A stretch of DNA of 64,000 nt from Echinococcus granulosus (GCF_000524195.1 NW_020170442.1:415460-479459), one strand, 5' to 3'. Shown: positions 12,401 to 25,598, counted from the stretch's first letter. The notes: generated by a model from the sequence alone, not told the origin. Made by a program: numbers and translations.

Positions 12401-15400
12401 ATGGAGAGACATACTTAAAATGTCTCATATTCAAAAGCCCTTTGGGCGCCCAACCCTAAACCCCAGTTAATGGGATGCCCAAGAGTATATTAAAAGCTAC
12501 GACCCTTTGATTGAAGAAATTTAAAGCATTTATCTTGAACAGAATTCCTGTTGCTTATTCAACCGATATATTACACGGTCACAATGACTTCGTACTAATT
12601 TAACCCATTCGCCCTGAAAATTGGAAGTTGTATTAATTCGTGCAGATTGGCTGTGGTGGATGGAGCAGGGAGGCGGAGCTGGGAAAAAAGAGGAATGGAA
12701 TATTCCTCAAATGTGCACAAATATCAAGAATGAGGAATTTGCCACCGACTAGACAAATGAAATGAACGTCAGTAATTTGTCGCTACAGCTACCTAGTAGA
12801 CAACAATAAGCGATTAATGATCTTAAATTAGTCTACTCGGTTTAGAGTCGCTTTTCCACTGGAAAATAATGTAAATGTTCTTTTGAAACTGCTCGATCAC
12901 CCCCCAAAACCTAAACGAAAGAACCGATGAACAAATCAAACTGAGAATACCAAATTGCGGCCGAAAGTGATGGGACAAACCGTACCAAGACCAATTTATG
13001 GAACAACAGCGTGGAAACTGTACATAAGACAAGTAGAAGGAATGTCAAAATTCCATTTCCATAAAAGCTTTGAAACAAAGAATTTTTCTGACAGCTCTTT
13101 GATGACATTCGCTATTTGGCTTGTAAAACCTATACGTTCCGCAACGATAGATTTCATTAACCTGAGATTGTAGAACACGAAATTGAACTTGACTATACGT
13201 GCTCTACATTAAAGTCATAACTATGGTCGTGTACTAAGATAGATCACAAAAAGCTTCCTCATAGGATTAATGAAAAAGAAAAGACGATAATATGGCCAAT
13301 TCATCCGGGTGCAGCAAGAAAGTAGCTCATAGACTGACTGATAACTTCAACATCGGGTAGAAATATTATATGCAGGAAAAAGGATTATTAAATTTTGAGA
13401 CCAGGTGCTTTTGGGTGTCCAAAATCTAGAAGGAGGCCAGGCAATTTACTAAAACAAGGCATTATCTTAATTTAAAGACAAAAATGATTTGGATTACGAC
13501 AGCTATAAGCTAAATGACGCGATTTCAGCGACCACTTGACTGATTCGACATCAAATTTAGGCAATTCAGTACGTTTGGAGGAAGCGGCCATGGAAATTAT
13601 CTGCCCATTTGTTGCTGTGCTACAGCAAGCAACCATGCACATCGCAACAAACTTCATCCTTCACTTTGACCTGATTGAGAAGCCTCTTCACGCACGCAAC
13701 AATCCAACGTCTGTGAATTTTAATTCGCCCTCCCCAGTCCACAAAGTGTCAAATGACACACCATCACACATTCAATGAATTGGGTTTATTTCAAATAAAG
13801 CATTGCATTTGTTCTTTTACATAATCCTCCATAAAGAATTTGAACTATGAACTATGGGTTCTGAGATCCTAAGCTACAAATAGCAAGTCGAATTACTTCG
13901 CACCCAAAGAACTTACCATCAGATTGTTTAATCCAGAGGCGTTGGCTGCCATCCGAACCGTTCCCAAGGAATTACCTGAAATATTAGGAAAGATTTCGAA
14001 CCTTTCAAAAGGTCAAGCAGAGGAGGTTGAAGTGAACGGTGAACAATTACAGAAAGCCATGGTAAATCGGACGAAAAGTACATTCCGTCAGTAGCTGCTA
14101 AGGCCGAGACATAATGAGTGCGCGCAGCGACCATAAATAGCCCCTCTGGAATTACGAATTTGCGCGCGACAGGCTAAGGCCCGATTAGGTAGTGCGAGTA
14201 TGGGCACAAGGCTACACTCGCGAGACAGTCATTTAAAGAGCATGTTTGATAAAGCAACCAAACTTCCGTAGGCAACGGATAGGCCATTAGAGTTGCATGA
14301 AAAACAGGCAGACGGTTTCAGAAATATAGATCTGTTTTACCAGGAGTAAACCGGAAAAAATACTCAAAAAAACTTCCTTTTAGCCATGAAATATTTTAAT
14401 TTAATCAGTATTACCCGTAAGTAGTATCGTATTTGAAGTTATGCGTTTTGACAAAGATATCCAAGTGGACTCGTAGTACCGCAGAAGTAAAGGCCAAGTT
14501 GCAAATTTAGGAAATAACTGGAAATATTATGTCTTATCTCTCCCACAACCTCATAGCAGAAGCTGGCCATTTTCGAATAAAAACTGTGCAACACCGTTTA
14601 ATTTTCATAGGGCACGAAGAATATGGATTTTCCGATGTTTCTAACGTATACAGGAAAACCACAGTTTTGCCACAGAGAACGCACTAATGAACGCGGAGAT
14701 GAAGCATTGACTATTAAAAAGGCTCGCTAGCGCGCAGAAACGGATAGATTATGCTCGAGGTTGCGCATGCACGACCAGCAATTTATTTGTGCTAGCGAAT
14801 CATTTGGTAAAACTGCAACAAACCTTAGTAATACGTAGCATATAGCCAAAGAAGTGAAGTAATTACCGAGAGATTGTGGAGCAGGTTGCATGCGCATAAA
14901 TTCTACGCCTCAAATATCCGATATGAAGGAAGATTTTTAAAGTACAGATGGGGAAAGTAATGTTAGTAGAGGGGCAGTGATCACCTTAAGGACGATTTTG
15001 CTACGAAAAGGTTGTGCCTAAATAAAGCATTTGTCAAATAACGTAAAAGCTTATGGAACAGACATTAAAAAAACGAATCAAATTTGATGAATAAGCATTC
15101 TAGCAGAGATAATAATTGGAGAGAGTTTTTAAGCAGTTGTTTTTGATTTAGCTTAGACTCAAATGCAGAATAGGCATTTGGATGAACGATTAAATGCTAA
15201 TGTCAGACGAATTTCGGGCCAATAAATCGCCCCTACGTTTAAATCAAACACTCGAAAAAAAACGCCACCAAAACAAAAAAATGAGAGGGAAGCATCGGAT
15301 AGATCAAGATCCTGAACCCAAGATCAGCCATGCGCTAATCGGATATGCACCCGTCCATTTATGTATAAGGTGGAAATCAGATTGCCAAGCAGACGAGTAA

Positions 15401-18400
15401 GCGGTTTCCTAATGAATTCCTCCCCAAAGTTGGATCACATGAGCTGCATCCAAATGAGTGTCCGGATGCAACATCAATGTTTCAAATTTTGCAAATTTCT
15501 GCATCAGATCTCCCGCGTCTGGCAACGGTTCACTTTCCCACTTTTGCAATTTGCAGTTCGGCCTCTTATTAGGACGAATTCGTCGGCGGAATCACCGAAG
15601 TGGATATAGTGCCACAGATTGAAGCAAACGACTTCCCTTGACACATCATAAATTTTTGCACTTTGAAAAGTGATGGGCAGCACGCCTTGACACCAGATTT
15701 ACGTAGTAATGAGGGAATTTAAGCCAGAATCGGCATCGGTAGGTTAAACAAATAATATTGCAAGAATTCTGTCACTACATTGAGAGAACCAAAACGCAAC
15801 CACTCGTTCCATTTTAAACGATATTCCAGTGTAATAACGGCTGAAAGTCCCGGCCTATTATTTACGAACTTCAATTTTACTGATTTTCCAGGGATGCTTT
15901 CAGCCTGTTCACCCAAGTAACCCACTCATGCATCGCCTGATCGCACCTGGGCAGCGTGACCACTCCGGTTGGCGCGACTACCTGTCGGCCGCTCCGGTAG
16001 TTCTTGCTAGGTGGCGACGCAAAATGCGCGCATCGTGCTGCTTGGGTTGGCAATCCTGCGTTAACATTCAGCCAATAGCAGGCCGTAGGGCCAACAGTCA
16101 TTTCTGGAGGAGAATAGGTCAGTGAGACAGACAAGCAAGCAGACGAACAGGCGAATACCCCATGCCTCGAAGGTATGGTTATGGCCAGGGCAATGGAAGG
16201 ACAAACAGGTAGACATAAAAACCAGTGTGGTTCATGTACTAACCCAGGCTTGCTAGGCAATCAAAAAACACAAGCTATTGTTGTCGGCAGTTAATGCGTG
16301 CTACGATAAATAAGTGAAAGATGGGTATCTGCAAAATTTGTCCTGACTTTGATAAATCAAAACAGTGTACTTGGGTAGAATGAAGGCTCCTTAGTGCATC
16401 AAAAAGGAAACGAACTTCACATGAACAAGTAGGAAGGCTAATGTACTCCCCATTTTAACTTCAAAGTTGCTGCCATAGGACGTTCGACGCGAAACTTACA
16501 GAAATTCGGAAACGCTTTCGGCTATTCGTCTCAAATTTCCAAGAGCAAATAACTGAAAGCCAGTAGAGATATCGCTTGTCACAATGAACATCAAGAATTA
16601 ACATAGGTAATACATCAGCTTCAGTGCCACTTTCATTTCAATCACCAAACTAAATTGTACAGCAGTGGTGGTTCGACAAACCTTACTGGAAAATACAAAA
16701 TTTTATGGTGAAAGAACGAATTAGTGAAAGCATGTCAAGAACATCGAAGAAAGTGGTCGAGCAGTAGTCGGTACCTCATTTCGAGCCAAACTATGTATTG
16801 ATAAGACTTCATGATTAATGAAAATCGTCGCCATGTTTCCACATGCTAGTTTTCATCAGTTTTTTTTTCCATTCCTGCAGATAGTTCTAAGTTGGATTCC
16901 GCGTTTAAAAACATTGTTTTGAAATTCATCATGTAATTCAATTTATCAAAGGAACTTGGCAGCGTAAGAGATGTTAATCCGGTCAACCTTTCTTCAAATC
17001 GTACAAAATTAGAGGTAGCAATATAGCGCAGAGGAAGTCTGTTGTGTCTGGTGTCGATTACCTTCAGCTTCAAAGTTCCGAGAATGGAATCAAAATAGAC
17101 ATGCAAAGAAGTCTCAAGGCGACGTTTGCTAATGCAGTCCGAACCCCTGACAATAAAGTCACATTGTTGATGAAAGAGGAAGACTCGGCCATCACAAGAG
17201 TTTACGTTTCATTGTCCCTGTCTTAAGCACTGTTGCTGAGGCCGATTAGAGATGTAGGTCTGACGCCGTCTCGAGGACACTAGCCATGTCTCCGTGAGGG
17301 ACACCCGGCTGTAACGACATGATGGTTCCCACTTCCGATAACTTAGAGGATTTTTGAAACGTCTTCTATGGTTACACTGAGGTGTATCCATACACATGTA
17401 TCTATATACATGCTGATCCACTCTCGACATTTTTTCTGCCATTCCAAAGGAATGCCCCCTTTTTTAGGATAAACATTAAAAATTAATTGCCAAGTATTAT
17501 TATTTGATTAGTCAGTCGAAAACCAACAGGGAATGGAAATACTGGTTCACTCACCAAGCATATTAAAAAAACGTAAAGCATCCCACCACCAGTACAATTT
17601 TAACACCTCAGATGTACAATCAGTAGTATTTTCAAAGGCTGGTAAATGTTTGGCAAACTATTACCGTTAGCGAGTTTCTAATTTGCTTTAAAAAAGGGCT
17701 TTCTTATTTTTTTCACTTTTACGCATTTTGATTAGACACTTTCAAGTGTATGCTATTCTTTAAAGCTTTGTTTAATTTGCACTGTGAAAGAGGTTAAATG
17801 AAATAAAAGAATCTGTAAAAGAAATGCTGCCACCGAAACAGGCATTCGATTTAACACAAAAATGCGAAAGTTGAATGTGAACAAGAAAACTTTTTGACTT
17901 CATTTGCATAGTCACAAAATAAATAACGATGGGTAGTAAAAAGTAACCAACATGAGTGCACTTTCTGAGAATTTGGTGTCCATTGTATCGTAGTAGGAAT
18001 CGTTAAATGTATCAAAAATAATGTTCCGTGATACAAGATTGGTCTCTCTCTTCTTCCAACTTAGAATTATTCCAATCGAGAAATTAAGTCCGTAAAAGAT
18101 TATCCGAGGAGCGATCTGCAGGCAACATGTTTGAGCAGTCAATAGTAAGCTTAAACGATAAATCCCATTAGTAACTTCTAGCAAAATTATCGTACACGTA
18201 AGATGCAGTTTACTGTGCTTCATTCATAACTCACTTGTGTTATTAATGAAACAGACAATGGAAACATTACTGGTTATCACGTCTACAGGTGGGAAATTGT
18301 CTGCATGATCGCTTAACCCATGCAAACAACAAAATAGGATCAAATAAATACCTTTCCTTCGTGCTTAAGCCTTAAAACGGGCGAAAATAGGCCATAGAAT

Positions 18401-21400
18401 CTGTATCTGCAAAAAATTGCCATTGAGTTTGGCTTTTACCATTCTATCATTGCCGACAGTTAAATTCTGCTTCTGCTACTTTAAGCTAACATCACTGTAG
18501 ATGTCTATCGGAAAAGTTGCTACTTCCACTGAGGCTAGAAATGCGTCCCATTTAAGACGCAGATGGGCTGTGGATTGTTTCATTTTATGAAATCACCCAG
18601 TTTCCTGCAGAATAAGCGTCTCCCTAACAATGCCACTGCCAAGGACCCCTTCTTCACTCATCCAAGTAAATTACTCAATTAAGTGAGCGATGCTGCTAAG
18701 ATTTGATGGGGATTACAGTTAGTTATTATAGAAAAATAGCTTCGCTCTTGACTGCATCAAATGAAACCAGTGGTAAATTCCTGAATTGTAAGCTTTTAGT
18801 TTTGCGCATTCGGATGAATGAAATTTTCATGATTTCGGTTTAACAATGAAAAGCCTAGAATTCAACGCACACTGAAGTGATATGAACAACAGCTGACCGA
18901 GCTGCAGCATAAGGTTCACATTTTCTGCACGCGGAAAATGTAGACGTCAATTCACCAGCTCTAATTCTAATTCAAATTTGTTGACTTTGGAGACGATTTG
19001 ATAAGTATAAAATCTGAGTTAGACTGCATTTTTGGTACTATCTTCGAAAACTATTTGGTCTCATTATTTGCTTCTCGAAACCAAAAACCTTCTGTACAAT
19101 ATATCCCCGAGATGCACTTTACTTGCCCATTTCCGAAGTGAGTAGAAAAATTCGCTTGCGCTTATAAGAGAACAGAACATTATCAAACGCTTTACGATTT
19201 TGAAATTAAGAGGACATACCTTTGAAGATATGTAGATTAAGCTAATGCAAATAAAACCGGTAGGAAAGGAAATTTGCTTCCAAAAAAGTACTACCGAGGT
19301 CATGGATGCGTGCCAGAAAAATTTATCTAACTGAATATGCTCACCGCGTAACCGAAAACGCCATCCACTTCAGTCAGTATGTGCGCAGACGGGCGTGATG
19401 AGACAGAGCACTGTAGTGATTCGGCTACTAGGATGCAAATCATAGCGGCATAGTGGGCCTATCCCAACCTTAGAGCTACGTAATCCGACAGCAAAGCTGT
19501 CCGCTCCTACTGAATGAAATATGATGGACGATACTCTTAAAGAAAATTTACTGATGAAAGATTGTCTTTCCAGTGAAATTGACTACACGACAAAAACTAA
19601 ATGATTCAAGAATCGTAAGGGTGAAATCGAATTAATGTACTCGGAAAATGAGTAGCGATGAGATTAGGACAACTAACAGCAGCGCTGCTTCTGGTTTCAA
19701 GGCAGGTGGGCGCACCCAACTTACACACCCAGGAATAGAGAGATGCAGCACCGGGAGCACAGTCGCCGCCTCCTTTGTGTGTGCGCGGGCACGTACGGGG
19801 CGTGGGAAAAGTGATGAGTGGTGCACATACCCGCGCCAGCGCCCAGGCAGCAGCGGCGGTAATGGTGGTAGTGGCACTAGTAATAGCCCCTCGAGGCATT
19901 GATATAAACAAGCCATTCTACCAATTAGTATACCTACCATATGTGTACTACCTGGTATTAGGCCGAGGTCACCGCGTTCTGCAGCGGTATTGGTACAACT
20001 ATCCTGCGTGCCCGGTATCTATCCCATCAATCAAGCAGAGTATAAATACTTTGACACGGGGTTAGTAAACCAACTAGCCCTAAACCACTTATGAAATCAA
20101 TGAAAGCAGGAAATAGCTGACGATTTGAGAATCACAATTTATAACAATAATGGCAAGAATCTTCAGCTTCCGAGCACTTAAAAAGTCATCGATGGCTAAA
20201 AAACTGAACAGCTTAAAAGTATTTTTCTGTTTAATTCATCAAAACATAAAAATGGCATTCCAATGCTAAAAATAGTAGAATACAGAATGGGTCATGGGTC
20301 CCAACAGTGCAATGATGCATTCATCGTAAAACCGCCTGGACCCAAAAGATGCTCACAAAACAATGTGGAAGATAAGCACGGAAATTTGAGTTGTAATGGT
20401 TCTCAAAAAGCGAAAGAATTTGGATGTCGACTGATGAAAAGAAAAAAACAGTTTTAACAGTTGTTCGAATTTCAGTCTGCAAGCGTATAAACAAGGCACA
20501 ACTCACGATGAACATCCGTGGAGTCGCTGAGTCGTGCAGTGCCGGGACAGGGCATTTTTGAGGCAATAGCAACGCAGTTCTTGTGGGTCTTCATGCTGAA
20601 AGGTGAGTAGGCATCGTGGTGGGGCGATTATCAGTGAGAAAGATCTTATGCAAATAATGTGCACACTCACTTGCAGTAAACGCAATGGGGAAAGCGCAAC
20701 GTCAGTCTGCCGTTGCACACAGCGCAGGGCGTACGACGAACAAAGTCTGTAAACTTCGCCTCACTTTCGAATCTTATGATGAGGAGGAGGAGTTATTAAC
20801 TTTAACGACTTACCGATGCGCATTTCCTGGTAGAGGAAGGAAATTCGCAGACCTGTTCGCATTGAGGGGGACAGTTAGCCGACCTGTGGATGAGCACCAA
20901 GGGACGGAGCGTCAGTTCAAGCAACACTCCCTTCTCATTCCTAACTCCCGATATATGCCAGTATTTATGAATAAAAATATTAGGATTACTAGGTAGTAGT
21001 ATTACGTTAAATAAAACTTGATTTAAGGCGTAGCATTGGAGACCATACCCTCCTTTCGATCTTCATTTAAATGGAGATATTAGTTTTAGTGATAACAAAA
21101 TGAACTACAAACGTGAGCCTGTTCGCCTGATTCCTTCGTTTTCTGTAGGCTAAGGTTCCGGCATTTTGTAAATGACAATTCTACTTTGACAAGGAGGATA
21201 TCCCAATATTCAAGTATCAGAAAGAAACATACTGTCAAAAATGATGTCTAATGGCCTGACCAATAAAACTCAAAAACGTTAGTTGACACCATCCAGTAAA
21301 GTGGATAGAAGGAATCTCTGGTAGGACCAAAGTTGTCATCTCAGTGCAACAGTAACAGTAACAGCAGCAAAGCTTTGGACTTGAAAAGTGTTTTTACCGA

Positions 21401-23349
21401 CGAACTATGAGAATGTCGTTACTCGATAGGGGAAAATAAACAACCACGAAACGAGAGGCAGGTTACTTATCCACAAACTGATCTAAGAAAGCACCCAGAT
21501 CCGACTTCTTAAAGCTACGTCACAGCACCTGCCGAAAAGAGGTGAAATGTATACCCAATCGATGCCAGTAGATCATACAGAGACTTATCTCGAGAAGCAC
21601 TGCGAACATCAAAATTGCGAATAAAAAGGCGACACGAGCAAAGAAAGTAACAAATACCGTACTTGATAACAGATTTGTTGCTAATAAATCTAGTCCATAC
21701 CGTGAAGCCTAAGCTTTCAGTCGTACACTTTATAGCTAGACAAGATTTTTTACTGTCGTCAAGGTACCAGCATTTACCGTTGTGGTGGACGAGATTTGGC
21801 TGGTGCTCTGGTCGGGAGGTGCATTTCGGTGAAACGGGAGCGACAGCCCCCAAGTGGGTCGGAGTGGGGAAGCAGAAAACGTTGGAGTCATTTGCAGTGG
21901 GGGAGTGGGACTCAGGTGTGGCGTGGAAATTGGTCAGTTTTGTGGTGCTCCTCGGCGTCGCATGACCACCTTTCAGGAAACCGTTGGCAAGCGTTGTCGT
22001 TGCCGGCGCCATAGGTGGAGGATAGATTCTGCAGGCCAGGTTGGACTCGTGAGACTTACTGCGGTGTAGGGGGAAAGCGAACTTAATTCGGTGTTTGGAG
22101 GGAGGTGTGGTAGGCATTTTGAGTACTCTTTCGCGAGGTGTCGAGTTGCGTTGGAAGAAGGAGCAAGGTGAATGAGGTGGCTGTGGAGGACTGTCGTTGG
22201 TGCTAGTGTAAGACGTCGACATTAAGGCACCCCTCGATGGGGATTTCTGATGAATGGGAGTTCCAAAAACTCGAGGAGCAGGTGTGGAAGGAACGGAGAG
22301 CCCACCGTCCAAATTGCATGCCTTGATATTTGCGGAATTAGCTCGGTGTGTCCCGGGGGAAAGAGCTCGATAAAAACGTTGAAAGGGTACGGGCGTTTTA
22401 GCGTGTCGAGAATTTCTATTTAAGGTCTGCGTCGTAAGGTCCATAGCGTAAGCGGGGTGATTAAAAGAGAATTGCTGGTTAGAATTATTTATTGAAAAAC
22501 ACGAAGAAGGATGACTTTCTGCACCAGAACGGAGGGAAGGAATGGGAGGGGAAATTACTTCATTGAAGTACTCAATTTCGCTCGTCTGGTCGGAGCTGAA
22601 CCGACCTGAACGCAGGGTGAGCCGATTGCCAATTGCAGCGTTAGAATCATGAGTCGATGCGGGACAAGAACTTTCCTCGATTTCTTGAGGTCCAGTCACA
22701 TAGAGTGGAGGGCTGGAAAGCGGATCACAATGGAGAAGTACGGATCCATCCAGCCTCTCATACTCAGGGAAGGGTTCACTCCTTTCAGTCAGTTTTATAA
22801 CTTGCTTTATCAAATTCCGTGTGTCGTCTTCGAAAGGCTGATCGCTCTCTAACAAGTCGATATTGCTGCGTATTTTTGATAGACCCATCAATATTCGATC
22901 AGTGTCCTCTTGAGAAACACTATAATCGTTTAAGATACCCATCACCTCATTCTCTGGCATATCCAAAAGCTTCAAAAAGGTTATATCGCGTAGATAGAAA
23001 AGGCCGTTAATCGTGTCTTCGTCAATGCCCAAACAACGAAAGCATGAAATTGAACTAGGATACTTCAGCAAAATAGAATCAGCCACATCCTCTTCCGCGT
23101 TGCAAATTTCCGAAATTTGCTGCGCAATGTATTCAAATGTTTTATTCTAGAAAAAGATGCACTGTTTCAGTACCTTACCTCTCCGTCTTGGACCTCTAAA
23201 TTTAGAATGTCCCAGTAGTCATTGGATTTTTTGAGTTCTTTCCTTAGTGGAGTAAGCACGTAATCCAAGGTTATATCAATAAGACTTTGCAAATCGGTGC
23301 AATACTGCAGGGGAGTTTTACAAGCGTTATCAACCCGCGTAGCGGACAT
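3424..23349 (-). CDS. KSR: Kinase suppressor of Ras (KSR), 14 exons
   Basis: KSR scaffolds RAF, MEK and ERK at the membrane. Exons in transcript order: 23349-23179, 23146-21778, 20883-20814, 20772-20671, 20595-20507, 13975-13917, 11513-11161, 10382-10343, 10148-10080, 9010-8723, 7589-7366, 7288-7157, 6572-6446, 3708-3424. They total 3378 nt (1125 aa plus stop) and every junction keeps phase. Seen in order: N-terminal CA1-like helical region (about aa 1-150), Ser/Pro-rich linker with the KSR 14-3-3 signature RSKSHES (about 419-425), C1 zinc finger opening with HRF (536-588), Ser-rich region, then a kinase domain starting LKEWNIPF. Kinase motifs: GRGVIG loop (796-801), VAVK Lys815, HRD Asp913, DFA in place of DFG (931-933), APE (961-963). 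The C-terminal PKLHRSPSYP resembles the end of mammalian KSR. RAF is excluded by the CA1 region, the RSKSHES site and the absence of a Ras-binding domain. Least certain: the 40-nt exon 10382-10343 and the exon 4 acceptor. Confidence 0.93.
4440..5560 (+). pseudogene. Degraded Ty3/Gypsy pol fragment (RNase H to integrase)
   Basis: Remnant of a retrotransposon pol gene inside the last KSR intron, antisense to KSR. From about 4447 the frame reads QAFEKVKEVLACDLFL, typical of the end of Gypsy reverse transcriptase. A frame shift leads to YGTGAITFHTQLDGSQ, resembling the start of the RNase H domain. Near 5010-5150 comes the integrase core, TQFTTAYFKNF and, after in-frame stops, SLYHPQSNG and RFVNTCK. 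At about 5350 follows AVLIREYVRERW, like the integrase C-terminal module. Several stops and shifts show it is dead. No flanking LTRs were identified. Confidence 0.75.
13976..20506 (-). other. Largest KSR intron (6.5 kb)
   Basis: Joins the C1-domain exon (ends 20507) to the 59-nt exon at 13975. It is AT-rich with GC-richer patches at 15.9-16.2 kb and 19.6-20.0 kb that carry open frames on both strands but no recognisable protein. No intact mobile element was identified. Confidence 0.6.
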
Positions 23350-23966
23350 TTCGGAACAGGCGCATACACTACTGGCGCAACATCATTTGGTCACCTAGCT
23401 TAGGGGATTTCGACCTAAGCCTTGTTCATTTACATTCACTGGACGCAGATCCGTTTAAGACCACAAAGAAGTACAAAAACATTTTTTTACAAAGCATGCA
23501 CTTCACGTAGTTTTATGCTTAACCGAGCACTAAGGCAATATTAACTCATCTAAGCAGTAACATACATCCTCAATCCAGATGCATTTAATAAAATAATATG
23601 AAATAGGGATGTACACATAATTAATAACAAACAGGAAAAGATAAAGTGTGGATTGGAAAATCCAAAAGGCTCTATACTCTTTGACGCTGCAAGAATAGGT
23701 AACATAAATGTTTTAATGATTTTTATTCTTTGTAGCTTCCAATTATCTTAGGAAGAAAATTGGTTTACCTCACTTTGACTCATGACAGTCCTAAGTTGTT
23801 TTACATCTTTCTGGCGTTGCATGTTTTTTGGGGGGGCTTGCTCACAAAATCTAATTAGGCTAGCTATTTAGATATGCGTATCTGCTGCCCCTTATACAAT
23901 TGCTACACATTTATGTTACGATTGCGGCGCGCTGTTTATTCCACGAATCGCTGGTGTGCGTGCAAA
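23350..23966. promoter_or_regulatory. Shared 617-bp divergent intergenic region, KSR/PELO
   Basis: The stretch separates the inferred start codons of KSR (minus) and PELO (plus), so both promoters and 5' UTRs, or splice-leader acceptor sites, must lie here unless an upstream non-coding exon exists. It is AT-rich with A- and T-runs. I found no convincing core promoter motif. Its role as a bidirectional promoter is inferred from gene orientation only. Confidence 0.5.
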
Positions 23967-25560
23967 ATGCGGGTCCTCAATAAAAGCATACATAAGTACC
24001 TGTCTGGCACTATTTCGATGATTGCTGAGAATGAGGAAGATATGTGGCTCGTATACAACCTTGTTCAAGTTGGTGATAGGGTTTGCTGTTCTACAATGCG
24101 CAAAGTGCAGACCGAAAATGCCACCGGGAGTGTTACCTCTAAAACCGTTCGAACCAATCTTACAATCGAAATAGAAACAATTGATTTTGATACTCACGTA
24201 ACCGTCTTACATACTTCATGATGACTTTTTGTTCTCTTGGTCCTTTAAATACTCATTCTCCTTAAAGTTGCCTCAATGTGCGCCTTATGCATGCATGCAT
24301 TGTTTTTTTCTTCTATTCGCACGATTGCTATATCTCATGTTCATAAAGCAATTTGAGGTGGTTTCTGTAGAAATTGACTCCAGTTGTTGCTATAGGGGTC
24401 AGTGCTTCACCTCAAAGGCAAGAACGTAGTGGAGAACCAGCATGTAAAAATGGGTGCATACCACACGCTGCAAATTGGTGTGCAGGAGAAGTTCACACTG
24501 TACAAGGAGTCCTGGGACACAGTATCCCTTCTTCTGGTGGATCAGGCAGGTGATCCCACGCAGCAGGCCGATCTTGCCGCTGTGGTTATGCATGAGGGTC
24601 TAGCCTACGTTTGTCTTATTACCAAAACCACCACCCATGTTCGAGCCAAAATTGAGAGCACCATCCCTCGCAAACGAGCCAACATGCCCACCTCTCCGCA
24701 CGATAAAGCAATTGCAAGATTCTTCGACCAAATCGTTCAAGCTATCGAACGCCACGTCCGCTTTGATGGTAAACATCCCACCCGTCTAATGGTTTACGCT
24801 TCTAATGTACTCACAATTTTTTTCCTGCATTTTAGTCGTTAAGTGTGTGATTGTTGCCAGTCCAGGCTTCCTGAAGGATCATTTTTTCGAGTATCTTTGT
24901 CAGCAGGCGTTGCGTGGCGCGGAGGATAAACGGATATTCCTGGATAACAAGAGAAAATTCGTGTTGGTGCACTCTTCTTCAGGTCATAAGCACGCGTTAA
25001 AAGAGGTTCTCGCCGATCCTGTAGTGGTGAGTAGGATTGCCAACACTAAGGCAGCGGGGGAGACCGCTGCATTGAACGACTTCTATCAGATGCTAAAGGT
25101 GAACCCCTCTCGTGCCTTTTATGGGTAAGTCTCCCCTTTTTTTCATTCTCTCGTAAATATGTGCTCTTTAACTAATATACCTTCGTTCTCGGCAGAGTAA
25201 AACACGTACAAGCAGCTGTTGACTCGTTCGCAGTGGAAACACTCCTGATCTCGGATGCCCTCTTCCGCTCTCGAGACCTGGCGGAACGTAAAAAATTCGT
25301 TGCCATTGTTGACTCAGTCACTAAGAACATGGGCAATGTGCGCATCTTCTCCAGTCTTAACGTTTCCGGCGAACGTCAGTTGTCCGCTTACCCCATTGCC
25401 ATCTCTATCACTAATATCGCTAACTATGGCCTTTCTCTCTTTAGAGTTGAACCAACTGTCAGGAATTGCGGCAGTCCTGCGCTTCCCCGTAGCGGAGCCT
25501 CAGTCTGACGACGAGGATGACGAAGATGACTCTGATGACGGAGAAATGGTTACCGCCTGA
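23967..25560 (+). CDS. PELO: Pelota / Dom34 ribosome rescue factor, 5 exons
   Basis: Pelota pairs with the GTPase HBS1 to split stalled ribosomes (no-go and non-stop decay). Exons: 23967-24197, 24396-24768, 24836-25124, 25196-25374, 25445-25560, giving 395 codons plus stop, close to human PELO (385 aa). All phases match. Family blocks seen: EEDMWLVYNLVQVGD and RKVQTENATGSV in the N-terminal Sm-like domain, ENQHVKMGAYHT, ADLAAVVMHEGLA, IPRKR, VVKCVIVASPGF in the central eRF1-like domain, SSGHKHALKE, DTKAAGE-type TKAAGE, FYGVKHV, TLLISDALF, VRIFSSLNVSGEQL and GIAAVLRFPV. The C-terminus is a run of Asp/Glu, as in other Pelota proteins. As expected for Pelota there is no GGQ peptide-release motif, which separates it from eRF1. 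Introns are 198, 67, 71 and 70 nt. The donor of exon 4 (GTCAGT) is weaker than usual. The start ATG at 23967 aligns with the family N-terminus. Confidence 0.95.
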
Positions 25561-25598
25561 GTAACTCATCTTCATTCCCTCATCTTAACCCTCTCTTA

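Noticed and set aside
15877..16260. 127-codon minus frame in a GC-richer patch
   Set aside because: Open on both strands, with Cys/Ser/Pro-biased translation and no recognisable domain or splice context.
16846..17442. Several 60-86 codon frames on both strands
   Set aside because: They lie in the large KSR intron without family similarity or consistent splice sites. An old element fragment is possible but not demonstrable.
19606..20065. Overlapping ~100-codon frames near 19.6-20.0 kb
   Set aside because: They result from local high GC; no frame resembles a protein family and all lie inside a KSR intron.
21515..21777. Last ~87 codons of the 523-codon open frame in KSR exon 2
   Set aside because: A GTAAAT donor at 21777 ends the exon. 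The continuation has no KSR similarity, while the spliced version leads in phase to the C1-domain exons.
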